Shown piece by piece: positions 33,817 through 40,686 of a DNA stretch of 40,686 bases. Location of the stretch: NCBI GenBank assembly GCA_903925015.1, contig CAIYDY010000341.1:1-40686 (forward strand), written 5' to 3'. The notes under the pieces were generated by a model, which made no database searches, was not told the origin of the DNA, and worked only from the letters and a program-made list of their open reading frames with translations. Position 1 is the first letter of the stretch, and every line of letters starts with the position of its first letter. The stretch is from an uncultured Acidobacteriia bacterium (GTDB taxonomy: Bacteria; Acidobacteriota; Terriglobia; Bryobacterales; Bryobacteraceae). The translations under genes were made by a program, and so were the position numbers.

Positions 33817-34628
33817 ACAAGTCCACCCACCAGTTGCATCAAGTCAGGCTGCAGGTAATTCGGAATCACGTAGTGGGCCCCCGCCTCGATCACCCAGCGC
33901 CGCTTCTTCTGGTCCACCTCGACGCACTCCGGCTCATCGCTGGCGACACCAACAGCAACGCCTCCGATCAACGCCGTCTCCTCAATCTCCGCCCGCCCAT
34001 CGCCAAAAGTCACGATCTGGTTAGGGTCAATCCCCGAATCGACCAACTGGCGAAGTAGTTCCCCCTTCGTCGGCTGCCCCGGAGCCGAGCCATGGATCGA
34101 CCGGAACAGATCGTGGATCCCCAGCAATCCGCATTCCATCACAATCGAATCGTGGTCGCTGCCGCTAGCCAGATACGCCGGAATTCCCTCGGCGGCCAAG
34201 GCCAGCAAAATTTCCCTGGACCCGGGAATCATCAGAGCCTCCGCCGGAATTGAGCCATCGACCAAGCCGCCCAATCGTTGCTGCCTCGCGCCTTCCAGCC
34301 GGGACATAAACTCTTCCTTGTATTCCCAGCCGGTGCGCGCCAAGCCGCCCAACCGCTCCACGTGTTCCGCAAACGCGGCCATCTGGAAATAGGTGTCGCG
34401 CCCCGTCAACCGCGCTACATACTCCTCGGCCTCTGCCCGCAACGCTATCGGGTCCGGTCCAAGCGCCCCCAACGTTTCCATCATCATGTCCAACATCAGT
34501 GGCATCCATCCCGCCCGGACCATGCCGATGGTGCCGTCAAAATCAAACATCACGGCTCGGGCCGGCTTCCGCGTTAAGACTGCGATTCGTTCGATCAAGC
34601 TCGTATTCTCACATGCGGCCTGGACCAT
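33813..34628 (-). CDS. HAD superfamily hydrolase (phosphatase-like)
   Basis: A 271-residue HAD-fold protein. Motif I is VMFDFDGTIG with the nucleophile Asp29 and acid/base Asp31. Motif II is YLASGSD, the motif III region carries QPTKGELLRQL, and motif IV is VTFGDGRAEIEET. A helical cap lies between motifs I and II (about 40-130). The substrate is probably a sugar phosphate given the coupled ROK kinase downstream, but that is inference. It starts at ATG 34628, 47 bp from the divergent heparinase-like gene. The first 20 residues before the core are poorly supported and a later start is possible. Confidence 0.88.
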   Translation of the reverse strand: MVQAACENTSLIERIAVLTRKPARAVMFDFDGTIGMVRAGWMPLMLDMMMETLGALGPDPIALRAEAEEYVARLTGRDTYFQMAAFAEHVERLGGLARTGWEYKEEFMSRLEGARQQRLGGLVDGSIPAEALMIPGSREILLALAAEGIPAYLASGSDHDSIVMECGLLGIHDLFRSIHGSAPGQPTKGELLRQLVDSGIDPNQIVTFGDGRAEIEETALIGGVAVGVASDEPECVEVDQKKRRWVIEAGAHYVIPNYLQPDLMQLVGGLV

Positions 34629-34675
34629 CTACGGTTCGTGCGTTGCCACCTGTGCCAAACTGTTGGGAGGTGAGG

Positions 34676-36553
34676 GTGCAGCTGACACGAAGGGACGCGA
34701 TTGGACGCTTGGCCTGCTTGGCAGGTTGCGCCGATCTTTCCTCAGCCGCCCAATCAGCAACAGACCAGCCCACCGTCCCAACCCCGCTCGACCCGTTCAA
34801 GACCCTCCGGCCAGCCCACCCGCGTTTGCTGCTACTCGACACGGAATTGGACCGGATCCGCCAAAACGCCCGAGAAAACCCCGTCGCCCGCCGCTGCTAC
34901 AACGACTTGGAGAAAGAAGCCGACCGACTCCTCTCCACCCCGCCCGTCGATCCCCGGTCCAGCGGAAACAACCCCAGAACCCCGTCCCGCCGGGTGCTCG
35001 ACCGCGTCCTGACGCTGGCACTGATGTACCGGCTCACAGGGAAAGATCCTTGGTTGCGCCGCGCCATCATGGAGTTGAAATCCGCAGCCAACTTCCGGGA
35101 TTGGAACCCCACCCGATTCATCGACTGTGCGGAAATGACTGTGGCCTTCGCTATCGGCTACGATTGGCTCTACCCGGTCCTCTCGACCGACGAACGGTCG
35201 CTGGTTTTGAACGCTCTGCAGTCAAAGGGCCTCGACCAAGCCCGTCCCGTCTACCAAGCGAAAAATTGGTGGACCCGAGAGAAATTCCACTGGAACATCG
35301 TTTGCAACGCCGCGATGATGATTGGTGCCGTGGCTCTGGCCGAACCTGCCAGCCCCGAGGGACCTACCGGTTCCGGCGACAAGACCGCTGAAATCGCCCG
35401 TGCCGCTGCCGAGTCTATCGTCCATGGCCTGGCGACTTGGAACGCCGACGGAGGGTGGCCGGAAGGTCCCGGCTACGGGGAATTCGCTGCGCGCTACACG
35501 ACCCTCTTCTTTGCTTCCTTGAATACAGCACTCAGCTCCGACCTGGGCATTGGTGCTCCGCGTGGCTTCGACCGCTATGGCCGGTTCCGCAGCCACACCA
35601 CCGGACCAACCGGGCGCGCGTTCAACTGGGGCGACGGAATGGACGATCCAGGTACCGCGCCGGAACAGTTCTGGCTCGCCAAGCGCTACAACGCGCCCGT
35701 CTGGGCTTGGCAGGAGCAGCGGCAGATGGAACGGACCGCCAGATCCGAGCCCTTGGACCTTATCTGGTTCTCCAAGGAGGCCCGCCCCCCCCAGCAGACG
35801 CCTGCCGTATCTTTGGACGCGGTCTTCGCCGCTACCGGAATCGCAACTTTCCGCAGCGCTTGGGACGACCCCAACGCGCTGTTCTTCGCCATCAAAGGTG
35901 GAGACAACAAGATCCCCCACGCCCATCCGGACTTGGGTACATTTGTCCTTGATGCTGGAGGTGTGCGATGGGCCTTGGACGAGCCCTACGATGATGCTTC
36001 CCTAGTTGCTGGACAAAGAAACGCGCGAGCCCGCACAGAAAATCACAATACACTGCTGGTAGACCGCGAAAACCAAGATCCGAAGGGTGAAGCGAGGATC
36101 ATCAGGCAGGAGTTCGGACCGGAGATGAGTTGGGTGCAAATGGACTTGTCCAAGGCCAACCCAAAATTGCGCCAATGGACCCGCCGCGCAGGGATCGCTC
36201 AACGCCGATGCATTTTGATTGAGGATGTGGTTCGGGCAGACCAGCCGATTGAGATCGTCTGGGGTCTTTCGACAGATGCGGAAATCACCGTGGACGGACC
36301 CACGGCGCTTCTCAGGAAGAACGGATGGAATCTATACGCTGAAATCCGTACACCCCGCCACGCGATATTCGATATCGCAGCCATTCAACCTGCCCACGGG
36401 AAATCGCCTAACCTGACTCAGCAGACTGCGGGCAGGCAGCGATTGGTTGTGAGATTGCTGGAAAAGATTTCCGAGCTGAATCTCAATATCTCACTGACGC
36501 CATACCGGGAAGGGCAACCCAAGCCGCGCACGACTCTACAGCTCCCAGCCTGA
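34676..36553 (+). CDS. Heparinase II/III family polysaccharide lyase-like protein, exported
   Basis: A 625-residue protein. After a leader with a twin-arginine (TRRDAIGRLACLAGC, with LAGC a possible lipobox) comes an alpha-helical toroid (about 60-370, with KFHWNIVCNAAMMIGAVAL and GGWPEGPGYGEFAARYT) followed by a beta-sandwich heparinase II/III domain (from about 400, with HAHPDLGTFVLDAGGVRWALD and TENHNTLLVD). This layout is that of PL12/PL15/PL21-like lyases acting on uronic-acid polysaccharides; the exact PL family is not settled from here. The GTG at 34676 has GGAGG 5 nt upstream. Together with the hexuronate-type transporter at 38953 and ROK kinase it hints at uronate polysaccharide use. 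Confidence 0.88.
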   Translation: MQLTRRDAIGRLACLAGCADLSSAAQSATDQPTVPTPLDPFKTLRPAHPRLLLLDTELDRIRQNARENPVARRCYNDLEKEADRLLSTPPVDPRSSGNNPRTPSRRVLDRVLTLALMYRLTGKDPWLRRAIMELKSAANFRDWNPTRFIDCAEMTVAFAIGYDWLYPVLSTDERSLVLNALQSKGLDQARPVYQAKNWWTREKFHWNIVCNAAMMIGAVALAEPASPEGPTGSGDKTAEIARAAAESIVHGLATWNADGGWPEGPGYGEFAARYTTLFFASLNTALSSDLGIGAPRGFDRYGRFRSHTTGPTGRAFNWGDGMDDPGTAPEQFWLAKRYNAPVWAWQEQRQMERTARSEPLDLIWFSKEARPPQQTPAVSLDAVFAATGIATFRSAWDDPNALFFAIKGGDNKIPHAHPDLGTFVLDAGGVRWALDEPYDDASLVAGQRNARARTENHNTLLVDRENQDPKGEARIIRQEFGPEMSWVQMDLSKANPKLRQWTRRAGIAQRRCILIEDVVRADQPIEIVWGLSTDAEITVDGPTALLRKNGWNLYAEIRTPRHAIFDIAAIQPAHGKSPNLTQQTAGRQRLVVRLLEKISELNLNISLTPYREGQPKPRTTLQLPA

Positions 36554-36558
36554 TCCAG

Positions 36559-36723
36559 CTACGAGGTCACGGTGGCTTGATCGTTGTCGTCCGGCGAGAT
36601 GGTGCCCTTTCTCACGACATGCGGAATCCCACCCATGGCGATCAGACGAGGTGTCACGTAATCTTTTAGATCGACGCTGGCTGTTTCTTGAACGTTTGAC
36701 ATGTTTTTATTGTACTCTTGCAT
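36559..36723 (-). CDS. Putative RiPP precursor peptide with lasso-type leader signature
   Basis: A 54-residue peptide gene. The leader contains DYVTPRLIAMGG, an exact match to YxxPxLxxxG (Tyr22, Pro25, Leu27, Gly31), the motif that the recognition element of lasso-peptide systems binds. The following part is short and polar (RKGTISPDDNDQATVTS). The ATG at 36723 has GGGAG 6 nt upstream; the second in-frame ATG at 36702 lacks a good site. It lies 45 bp downstream of the pqqD-like gene on the same strand. The expected core start with Gly and an acidic residue at position 7-9 is not seen, and the usual Thr six residues after the leader Gly is Val, so the product class is open. No protease, cyclase or radical SAM maturase is in the window. 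Confidence 0.7.
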   Translation of the reverse strand: MQEYNKNMSNVQETASVDLKDYVTPRLIAMGGIPHVVRKGTISPDDNDQATVTS

Positions 36724-36768
36724 CCTGCACTCCCGTGATCTTCCTAAGCTCGGCTTGACGGAGTCTTC

Positions 36769-37047
36769 TCACACGTTCGGAGATTCGCCAACACTGCGCA
36801 CCAGACCTGCCTGAACCAACTCCGCCAACAATGCACCCACATCGGATCGCAACTTGGCCTCATCCACCCGGTATGAGGCTTTCATCCCCTGTACCACCGA
36901 TTCCGAATCGCCGTGCTCCTTGAGCAACTTCCAAACGTCGGCACCGACACTGTCCAAGCCGAAGTACTGCTGGCTCTCCAGATTCAAGAGCACAACCTCA
37001 TCTCGAACTTCCTGGTAGATCACGTCGTCGCTGATTTCTACGCGCAC
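36769..37047 (-). CDS. PqqD-like RiPP recognition element protein
   Basis: A 92-residue stand-alone PqqD-family protein with the winged three-helix recognition fold: a beta start DVIYQEVRDEVVLLNLESQQYFGLDSVGADVWKLL (read in segments, residues 8-42) and helices through SVVQGMKASYRVDEAKLRSDVGALLAELVQAGLV. In lasso and other RiPP pathways this protein binds the leader peptide. The GTG start has AGAGG 7 nt upstream. It is the first gene of a two-gene unit with the peptide gene at 36559, and a promoter with TTGCAA and TAGAAA 17 bp apart lies just upstream. Confidence 0.88.
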   Translation of the reverse strand: MRVEISDDVIYQEVRDEVVLLNLESQQYFGLDSVGADVWKLLKEHGDSESVVQGMKASYRVDEAKLRSDVGALLAELVQAGLVRSVGESPNV

Positions 37048-37070
37048 CGAAGAGCCTCTCCCATACTTTA

Positions 37071-37099
37071 TTTCTACCTTATCGCCGCATCAATTGCAA
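37071..37099 (-). promoter_or_regulatory. Candidate promoter of the pqqD-like/precursor unit
   Basis: On the minus strand TTGCAA (37094-37099) and TAGAAA (37071-37076) are separated by 17 bp, ending 23 nt before the GTG at 37047. It lies in the 76-bp gap after the haem-motif gene, so the peptide unit can be expressed on its own. Confidence 0.4.
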
Positions 37100-37123
37100 G
37101 GGACAATCCCTCCCGGACAAGCC

Positions 37124-38446
37124 TCATTTGTCGTACCAGTACGGCGACAACCCCGGCTTCACTCCCCCAATAATCTCCCGGATGTCACGCCTCTGGCCCT
37201 CAGACAGGTACGCAAACTTCGCACCGCCCCGGCCTTCCAAAACCGTCTGCATCCGACCATACAACCGACTCTTCACAACCTCCGGCATCGCGTCGAACGC
37301 CTCAGTTTCTATCATGAAGCTGCACGGATATCGGAACATCCGGGTTGCCAAATCAAACTGCCGCAAACCTCGCCCGTTCGAATCCTGGCGCCCGCCCCGT
37401 TCAAAATCCGCTTGGAATCCTGACGTGCCCTTCACCGGCTGCGCCAACTTCGCCTCGCCCGCGAAAAACACATACTCCAGCAATTCCTCAACCGCCGCGT
37501 CGATCCGGTGCGCCGTCGATTCCCGCACCTGCCCCTCGGGTTCCCCCAGGGACTTGTTGATCGCGTTGTTCTCGTACATCGCCATCCGCGCTTCCCAGCC
37601 CACCCTGGTCATTAGGTTCCACATCTGGGTCTGGTGCTCCAACGTCATCAGCGCGACTATGTCACTATGTGGCGCGAGATACGCTCCCGTGTCAATGAAC
37701 TTACCAAGATCCGAAAGATTTCTGGTCCCGGCCGAGACAGGCAAACGGTCATCCTCCGCCGCATTCCCCACGACCGCATTTCCCATGTGCTCCTGGTCGC
37801 CGCTCTTGCCCGTTACGTACCAGCCGCCCCAGCGGTCCTTGAGTGCGCTCCGGTGGTCCGTGATGTATCCCCCCAAACTCATTAGAGGCATTCCGTTGCG
37901 ATCGGGAACAACGGAACGCACCATCATTCCCGGCACGCCCAGCGTGGCCCCGGACTGGTGGCACTGCAAACAAATATCCCGCCGGTCGAAGTGCGGACGG
38001 CTGGCCCGCTCCTGGTCCAGCGTGTAGAAAATCGTGCCCTGCCGCGGGTCCTGGACAGCCAGTTCCAGCACCTCCCCGGTGCGCACGAATCCGACCGTCG
38101 AACTGTCGTTGAAATATAGCGCCCTCGGCGTCCTCGGCGCGATCCTCGGTGCCTGGAAGCTGGTCTTTGAGAACACCAGGACCTGGGAACTTAGCGGAAC
38201 CTTCAGTTCGCGCAGTACCGACCGCAAATACCCGAACTCGTCGTCATACTGCAGCGTCGCTTTGCCGGCGTCCAACTTGCGCTGCAACCTCGCCACCGGA
38301 TCGTCCACCGGAGCCTTCGCGTATTGAATCGCGTCGTGATCCAGCGGCACCATGTACGAACTGCCAAGGCCCGCCCGTGCCCCCTGGCCCAAAATCGCAA
38401 CGGCCCCGACCCCAGCCAACCAATATCCAGCCTCACGCAGTCGCAT
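37124..38446 (-). CDS. Exported protein with a single c-type haem motif
   Basis: A 440-residue protein of a type I cannot name. Residues 1-25 (RLREAGYWLAGVGAVAILGQ) form a signal peptide. One CxxCH haem-attachment motif is present as ICLQCHQSG near residue 160, in a segment FDRRDICLQC. The rest is alpha/beta without further Cys-His motifs. The ATG at 38446 was chosen over 38479 because AGGGGAG stands 9 nt upstream and the signal peptide starts there. It overlaps the Rrf2 gene by 14 bp and is probably its target and partner in one operon. A periplasmic cytochrome-like electron carrier or sensor is the likely class. Confidence 0.75.
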   Translation of the reverse strand: MRLREAGYWLAGVGAVAILGQGARAGLGSSYMVPLDHDAIQYAKAPVDDPVARLQRKLDAGKATLQYDDEFGYLRSVLRELKVPLSSQVLVFSKTSFQAPRIAPRTPRALYFNDSSTVGFVRTGEVLELAVQDPRQGTIFYTLDQERASRPHFDRRDICLQCHQSGATLGVPGMMVRSVVPDRNGMPLMSLGGYITDHRSALKDRWGGWYVTGKSGDQEHMGNAVVGNAAEDDRLPVSAGTRNLSDLGKFIDTGAYLAPHSDIVALMTLEHQTQMWNLMTRVGWEARMAMYENNAINKSLGEPEGQVRESTAHRIDAAVEELLEYVFFAGEAKLAQPVKGTSGFQADFERGGRQDSNGRGLRQFDLATRMFRYPCSFMIETEAFDAMPEVVKSRLYGRMQTVLEGRGGAKFAYLSEGQRRDIREIIGGVKPGLSPYWYDK

Positions 38447-38861
38447 CGCAAACGCTCCCCTCACAAAACGATTTCCCAATCAGCGATTCAATCGTTGTTG
38501 CACCGAAGGCCTGCTCCACCCCCAGCATTGCGTCGTCCAACTTCCTGTGCAGTGGACAAAGATTCTCCCCATGCTGTTTCAGACCAAGCGGACAAGTCCG
38601 GATTCGCTGGATCGGGTCCACCGCGTTGACCACCTCCAGCACCGTCAGCGTCCCCGGCAAACGCGCCGCTTGGAAGCCGCCGCCCCGTCCCCGCCGCCCC
38701 GCCACGATCTCCGCGCGGGCCAGCGAATTCAACACCTTCGACAAATAATCGAGCGGCACCCGCGATTCCACGGCAATCTCCTGCGCGGTCTTGGCACCCG
38801 GAGGTCCTGCCGCCAAGGCCACGATGGCCCGAAGCGCATACTCGGCTGTTTGAGATAGCAT
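38433..38861 (-). CDS. Rrf2 family transcriptional regulator
   Basis: A 142-residue winged-helix repressor of the Rrf2 family. The helix-turn-helix is KTAQEIAVESRVPLDYLSKVLNSL and the wing carries GRRGRGGGFQAAR (read in segments). Cysteines in RTCPLGLK and NLCPLHRK, with more near the end (SFCEGSVC), could hold an Fe-S cluster, so it may sense iron, NO or redox state as NsrR, RirA or IscR do. The ATG at 38861 is the usual family start (MLSQTAEYALRAI); GTG 38870 is possible. TGGATA-AAGC-TATCCA lies 34-49 bp upstream, a candidate operator, and the regulated gene at 37124 follows. Confidence 0.9.
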   Translation of the reverse strand: MLSQTAEYALRAIVALAAGPPGAKTAQEIAVESRVPLDYLSKVLNSLARAEIVAGRRGRGGGFQAARLPGTLTVLEVVNAVDPIQRIRTCPLGLKQHGENLCPLHRKLDDAMLGVEQAFGATTIESLIGKSFCEGSVCDATA

Positions 38862-38894
38862 CAACTCCACCTACCGAGCCCATCATACGATATC

Positions 38895-38917
38895 TGGATA
38901 GCTTTATCCACTATAAT
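38895..38917. promoter_or_regulatory. Inverted repeat and -10 box between rrf2 and the MFS gene
   Basis: TGGATA (38895-38900) and TATCCA (38905-38910) are a perfect 6-bp inverted repeat around GCTT, next to TATAAT (38912-38917) on the plus strand, 35 nt before the MFS start. Rrf2 proteins bind short palindromes; autoregulation, and control of the divergent MFS gene, is inferred. Confidence 0.45.
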
Positions 38918-38952
38918 TCCGCCCCGCCCTTCGATGTAAACTTGTTTCCGCC

Positions 38953-40227
38953 ATGCCAACCGCGTCGAATCCCCAGCCCTCCATCCCCGGCCCGTCCAGG
39001 CAGCGCTGGCTGATGATCGCGCTGGCCTTCTTTGCAACCCTCGTCAACTATCTCGACCGCCAAACCCTCTCCGTCGCCGCCCCGGTCCTGCGCGAGCAGT
39101 TCCACATGAGCAACATCCAGTATTCGAACATCGTTACTGGATTCCTGCTCGCCTACACGATCATGAACGGTGTCTCCGGGCCGTTGATCGACCGACTTGG
39201 AACGCGCCTGGGCTATGCCCTCTGCATCGCGTGGTGGTCGGTCGCAGCGATCCTGCACTCGTTCGCGCAGGGCCCGCTCAGCCTCGGTTTCTGCCGATTT
39301 CTCCTCGGTGCGGGCGAGGCCGGAAACTGGCCCGCCGCAATCCGCATCGTGGCCGAATGGTTCCCGGAGCGCGAGCGGGCCCTGGCCTCCGGAATCTTCA
39401 ACAGCGGCTCGGCCGCAGGCGCAATCCTAGCCCCGCCCGTCGTGGCGTGGATTCTCCTCCACTTCGGCTGGCGCTACGCCTTCGCCGCCACAGGCATCGT
39501 GGGCCTGCTCTGGCTCCTGTTCTGGCTCCCCATCTACAAGACTCCGCCGGATGCCGTGCACGAAGTTCTGGCCCCGCCTCCCCCCGCATGGACCATGTTC
39601 CGGACACGTTTCGTCTGGAGCTTCACCTTCGCCAAGATCTTTTTCGACCCCGTCTGGTATTTCTACATCTTCTGGTTCCCCGAATACCTGAAAAACGCGC
39701 GCCACTTCGACATGGCCGCCATCGGCACCTACGGCTGGATTCCATTCCTGATCGCCGGCTCCGGCAACATCCTCGGCGGACTGCTGTCCGGCTGGCTCAT
39801 CCGCCGCGGGATAGAGGCCCCGCGCGCCCGCAAAATGTCCGTGACATTTTTTGCGCTGTGGATGACGGCCGCGATCCCCGCCGTGCTCGCCCCGTCCCCG
39901 TGGATCTCCATCGCGTTCGTTTCGGTTGCGATGACGGGCTACACCGCAGGTCTCGCCAGCATGCTCTCGCTCCCGGCCGACGTGTTCCCCAAGAACTGCG
40001 TGGGATCGGTCTACGGACTCGCCAGCATGGGCTCCGGCTTCGGCGGCATGATCTTCACCAGCGCCACAGGCTGGACCGTCGAACACTACTCCTACACACC
40101 GGTCTTCTTCGGATTTGCAATCCTGCCTCTCGTCTGCGCGACGATACTGTGGACGCTCACCCGCACCGACCGCGTCACTTTTCCCGGTACCAGACCTGGG
40201 AGCGCCCAACCAGCGATATCCCGATGA
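38953..40227 (+). CDS. MFS transporter, hexuronate/anion:cation symporter (ACS) type
   Basis: A 424-residue inner-membrane permease with about 12 membrane helices. Family features of the ExuT/GudP group: LVNYLDRQTLSVAAP near residue 30, the GPLIDRLGTRLGY loop motif after helix 2, GAGEAGNWPAAIRIVAEWFP in the N-terminal half and SLPADVFPKNCVGSVYGLASMGSG in the C-terminal half (segments quoted separately in the protein). The Arg after LD is typical. Probable substrate: galacturonate, glucuronate or another sugar acid. It is divergent from rrf2 with a shared operator-like repeat, and its 3' end overlaps the DUF2147 gene by 53 bp. Confidence 0.93.
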   Translation: MPTASNPQPSIPGPSRQRWLMIALAFFATLVNYLDRQTLSVAAPVLREQFHMSNIQYSNIVTGFLLAYTIMNGVSGPLIDRLGTRLGYALCIAWWSVAAILHSFAQGPLSLGFCRFLLGAGEAGNWPAAIRIVAEWFPERERALASGIFNSGSAAGAILAPPVVAWILLHFGWRYAFAATGIVGLLWLLFWLPIYKTPPDAVHEVLAPPPPAWTMFRTRFVWSFTFAKIFFDPVWYFYIFWFPEYLKNARHFDMAAIGTYGWIPFLIAGSGNILGGLLSGWLIRRGIEAPRARKMSVTFFALWMTAAIPAVLAPSPWISIAFVSVAMTGYTAGLASMLSLPADVFPKNCVGSVYGLASMGSGFGGMIFTSATGWTVEHYSYTPVFFGFAILPLVCATILWTLTRTDRVTFPGTRPGSAQPAISR

Positions 40228-40651
40228 ACCCCCGCACCACCAGACGCTTCCCGCCGTCCTCCAAGGTCATCTTGCACTTGTAGATCGACCCCGTGTCCGG
40301 ATCGAGTATCTCCCCGCCCCCATACTCCGTCCCCTTGCGCTTCATCCCCCAGACGATCTCCATACCGATCACCTTCTGGTTCCTGCGCGCTCCCGTGCAC
40401 TTGTCGCACACGTCGTTGAGTTCCCTGGGATCAAAACTGCTCTCGGCGACCGCCACCAGTTCCCCGCCCCGTTCAAAAATCCTCACCTGCCCGCGGGGCT
40501 GCTTGGTTTTGTCGTCCACCGTCCGCCAAAGCCCCACAGGCGTGTCCAAGGGACCGCCCACTTGGGGCGCGCCAATCGCAAAAGCACCTCCCCAGAGCAG
40601 CCCGAACATGGCAACCGCATGACGAACATGTTTCCAAATCAGCGTCGGCAT
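40175..40651 (-). CDS. DUF2147 family exported protein
   Basis: A 158-residue protein. A hydrophobic N-terminus (HAVAMFGLLWGGAFAIGA) indicates export. The DUF2147 core is complete: GLWRTVDDKTKQPRGQVRIFE, DVCDKCTGARRNQKVIGMEI, GGEILDPDTGSIYKCKMTL, VRGFIGISLVGRSQVWYR (quoted as separate segments). This family is a lipocalin-like beta barrel of unknown ligand. The two Cys in CDKC may form a disulphide. It overlaps the convergent MFS gene by 53 bp. The last 35 bp of the window upstream of it hold no gene. Confidence 0.92.
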   Translation of the reverse strand: MPTLIWKHVRHAVAMFGLLWGGAFAIGAPQVGGPLDTPVGLWRTVDDKTKQPRGQVRIFERGGELVAVAESSFDPRELNDVCDKCTGARRNQKVIGMEIVWGMKRKGTEYGGGEILDPDTGSIYKCKMTLEDGGKRLVVRGFIGISLVGRSQVWYREK

Positions 40652-40686
40652 TATAATGTAGTCAACTCCGGCGAATTGCTTAATGA

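Noticed and set aside
36559-36723. Calling the peptide a classical lasso peptide
   Set aside because: The leader motif fits, but the core lacks a Gly start and an acidic residue at ring position 7-9, and neither cyclase nor protease is present. It is only called a RiPP-like precursor.

Overview
The window is a GC-rich, densely coded bacterial chromosome segment. The gene content points to Acidobacteriota, most likely the Bryobacterales/Solibacter group: a DUF1552 twin-arginine protein, a Tat-exported Gfo/Idh/MocA oxidoreductase, Tat-leader TldD, a winged-helix/TPR regulator of the type common in Solibacter, a BrnT/BrnA pair, a Uma2 protein, a PEP-CTERM protein and a secreted fungalysin. This assignment is inferred from protein families; no 16S or marker gene is present. 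No tRNA, rRNA, insertion sequence, CRISPR array or phage genes were seen.

Layout. 1-7.2 kb: a truncated DNRLRE/collagen-like surface protein, divergent from a MocA-type oxidoreductase; a brnTA toxin-antitoxin pair; a membrane-fused spermidine-synthase-like protein; a cysteine-less ArsC-fold protein; an aldo/keto reductase. 7.2-18.7 kb: a signalling region with a degenerate stretch, an isolated histidine-bearing (DHp-like) mini-protein, a CheY-like receiver, a receiver-kinase whose phospho-accepting His is replaced by Leu, a wHTH/TPR protein, a receiver-kinase, a 1371-residue multi-PAS kinase, and four small proteins sharing a C-x2-C-x27-C-x2-C knuckle, two of which also carry a membrane helix and a common 60-residue C-terminal domain. 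A palindrome TTGAC(C/G)GTCAA recurs in the gaps of this region. 18.7-25.7 kb: exported proteins (a beta-barrel-like protein, DUF1552, M36 fungalysin with three Ig-like repeats) and a Uma2 protein. 25.8-31.5 kb: a TldD/TldE pair, a glycine-rich PEP-CTERM protein, an atypical SDR and a secreted matrixin-like protease. 31.6-36.6 kb: RlmN with a PHA-granule-region-type protein, a ROK kinase with a HAD phosphatase, and a heparinase II/III-like protein. 36.6-40.7 kb: a PqqD-like RiPP recognition protein followed by a short peptide gene carrying the lasso-type leader signature YxxPxLxxxG, an Rrf2 regulator with a CxxCH protein, an MFS hexuronate-type transporter and a DUF2147 protein.

The main observations are (i) the 54-residue putative RiPP precursor beside PqqD, with no maturation enzymes in the window; (ii) a possible split histidine kinase at 8.1-9.8 kb, in which ATPase and phospho-accepting His appear to lie on different polypeptides of one operon; and (iii) the knuckle protein family at 7.9 kb and 16.8-18.3 kb. 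Several genes have a -10-like hexamer only 6-9 nt before the start codon and no Shine-Dalgarno, suggesting leaderless mRNAs.
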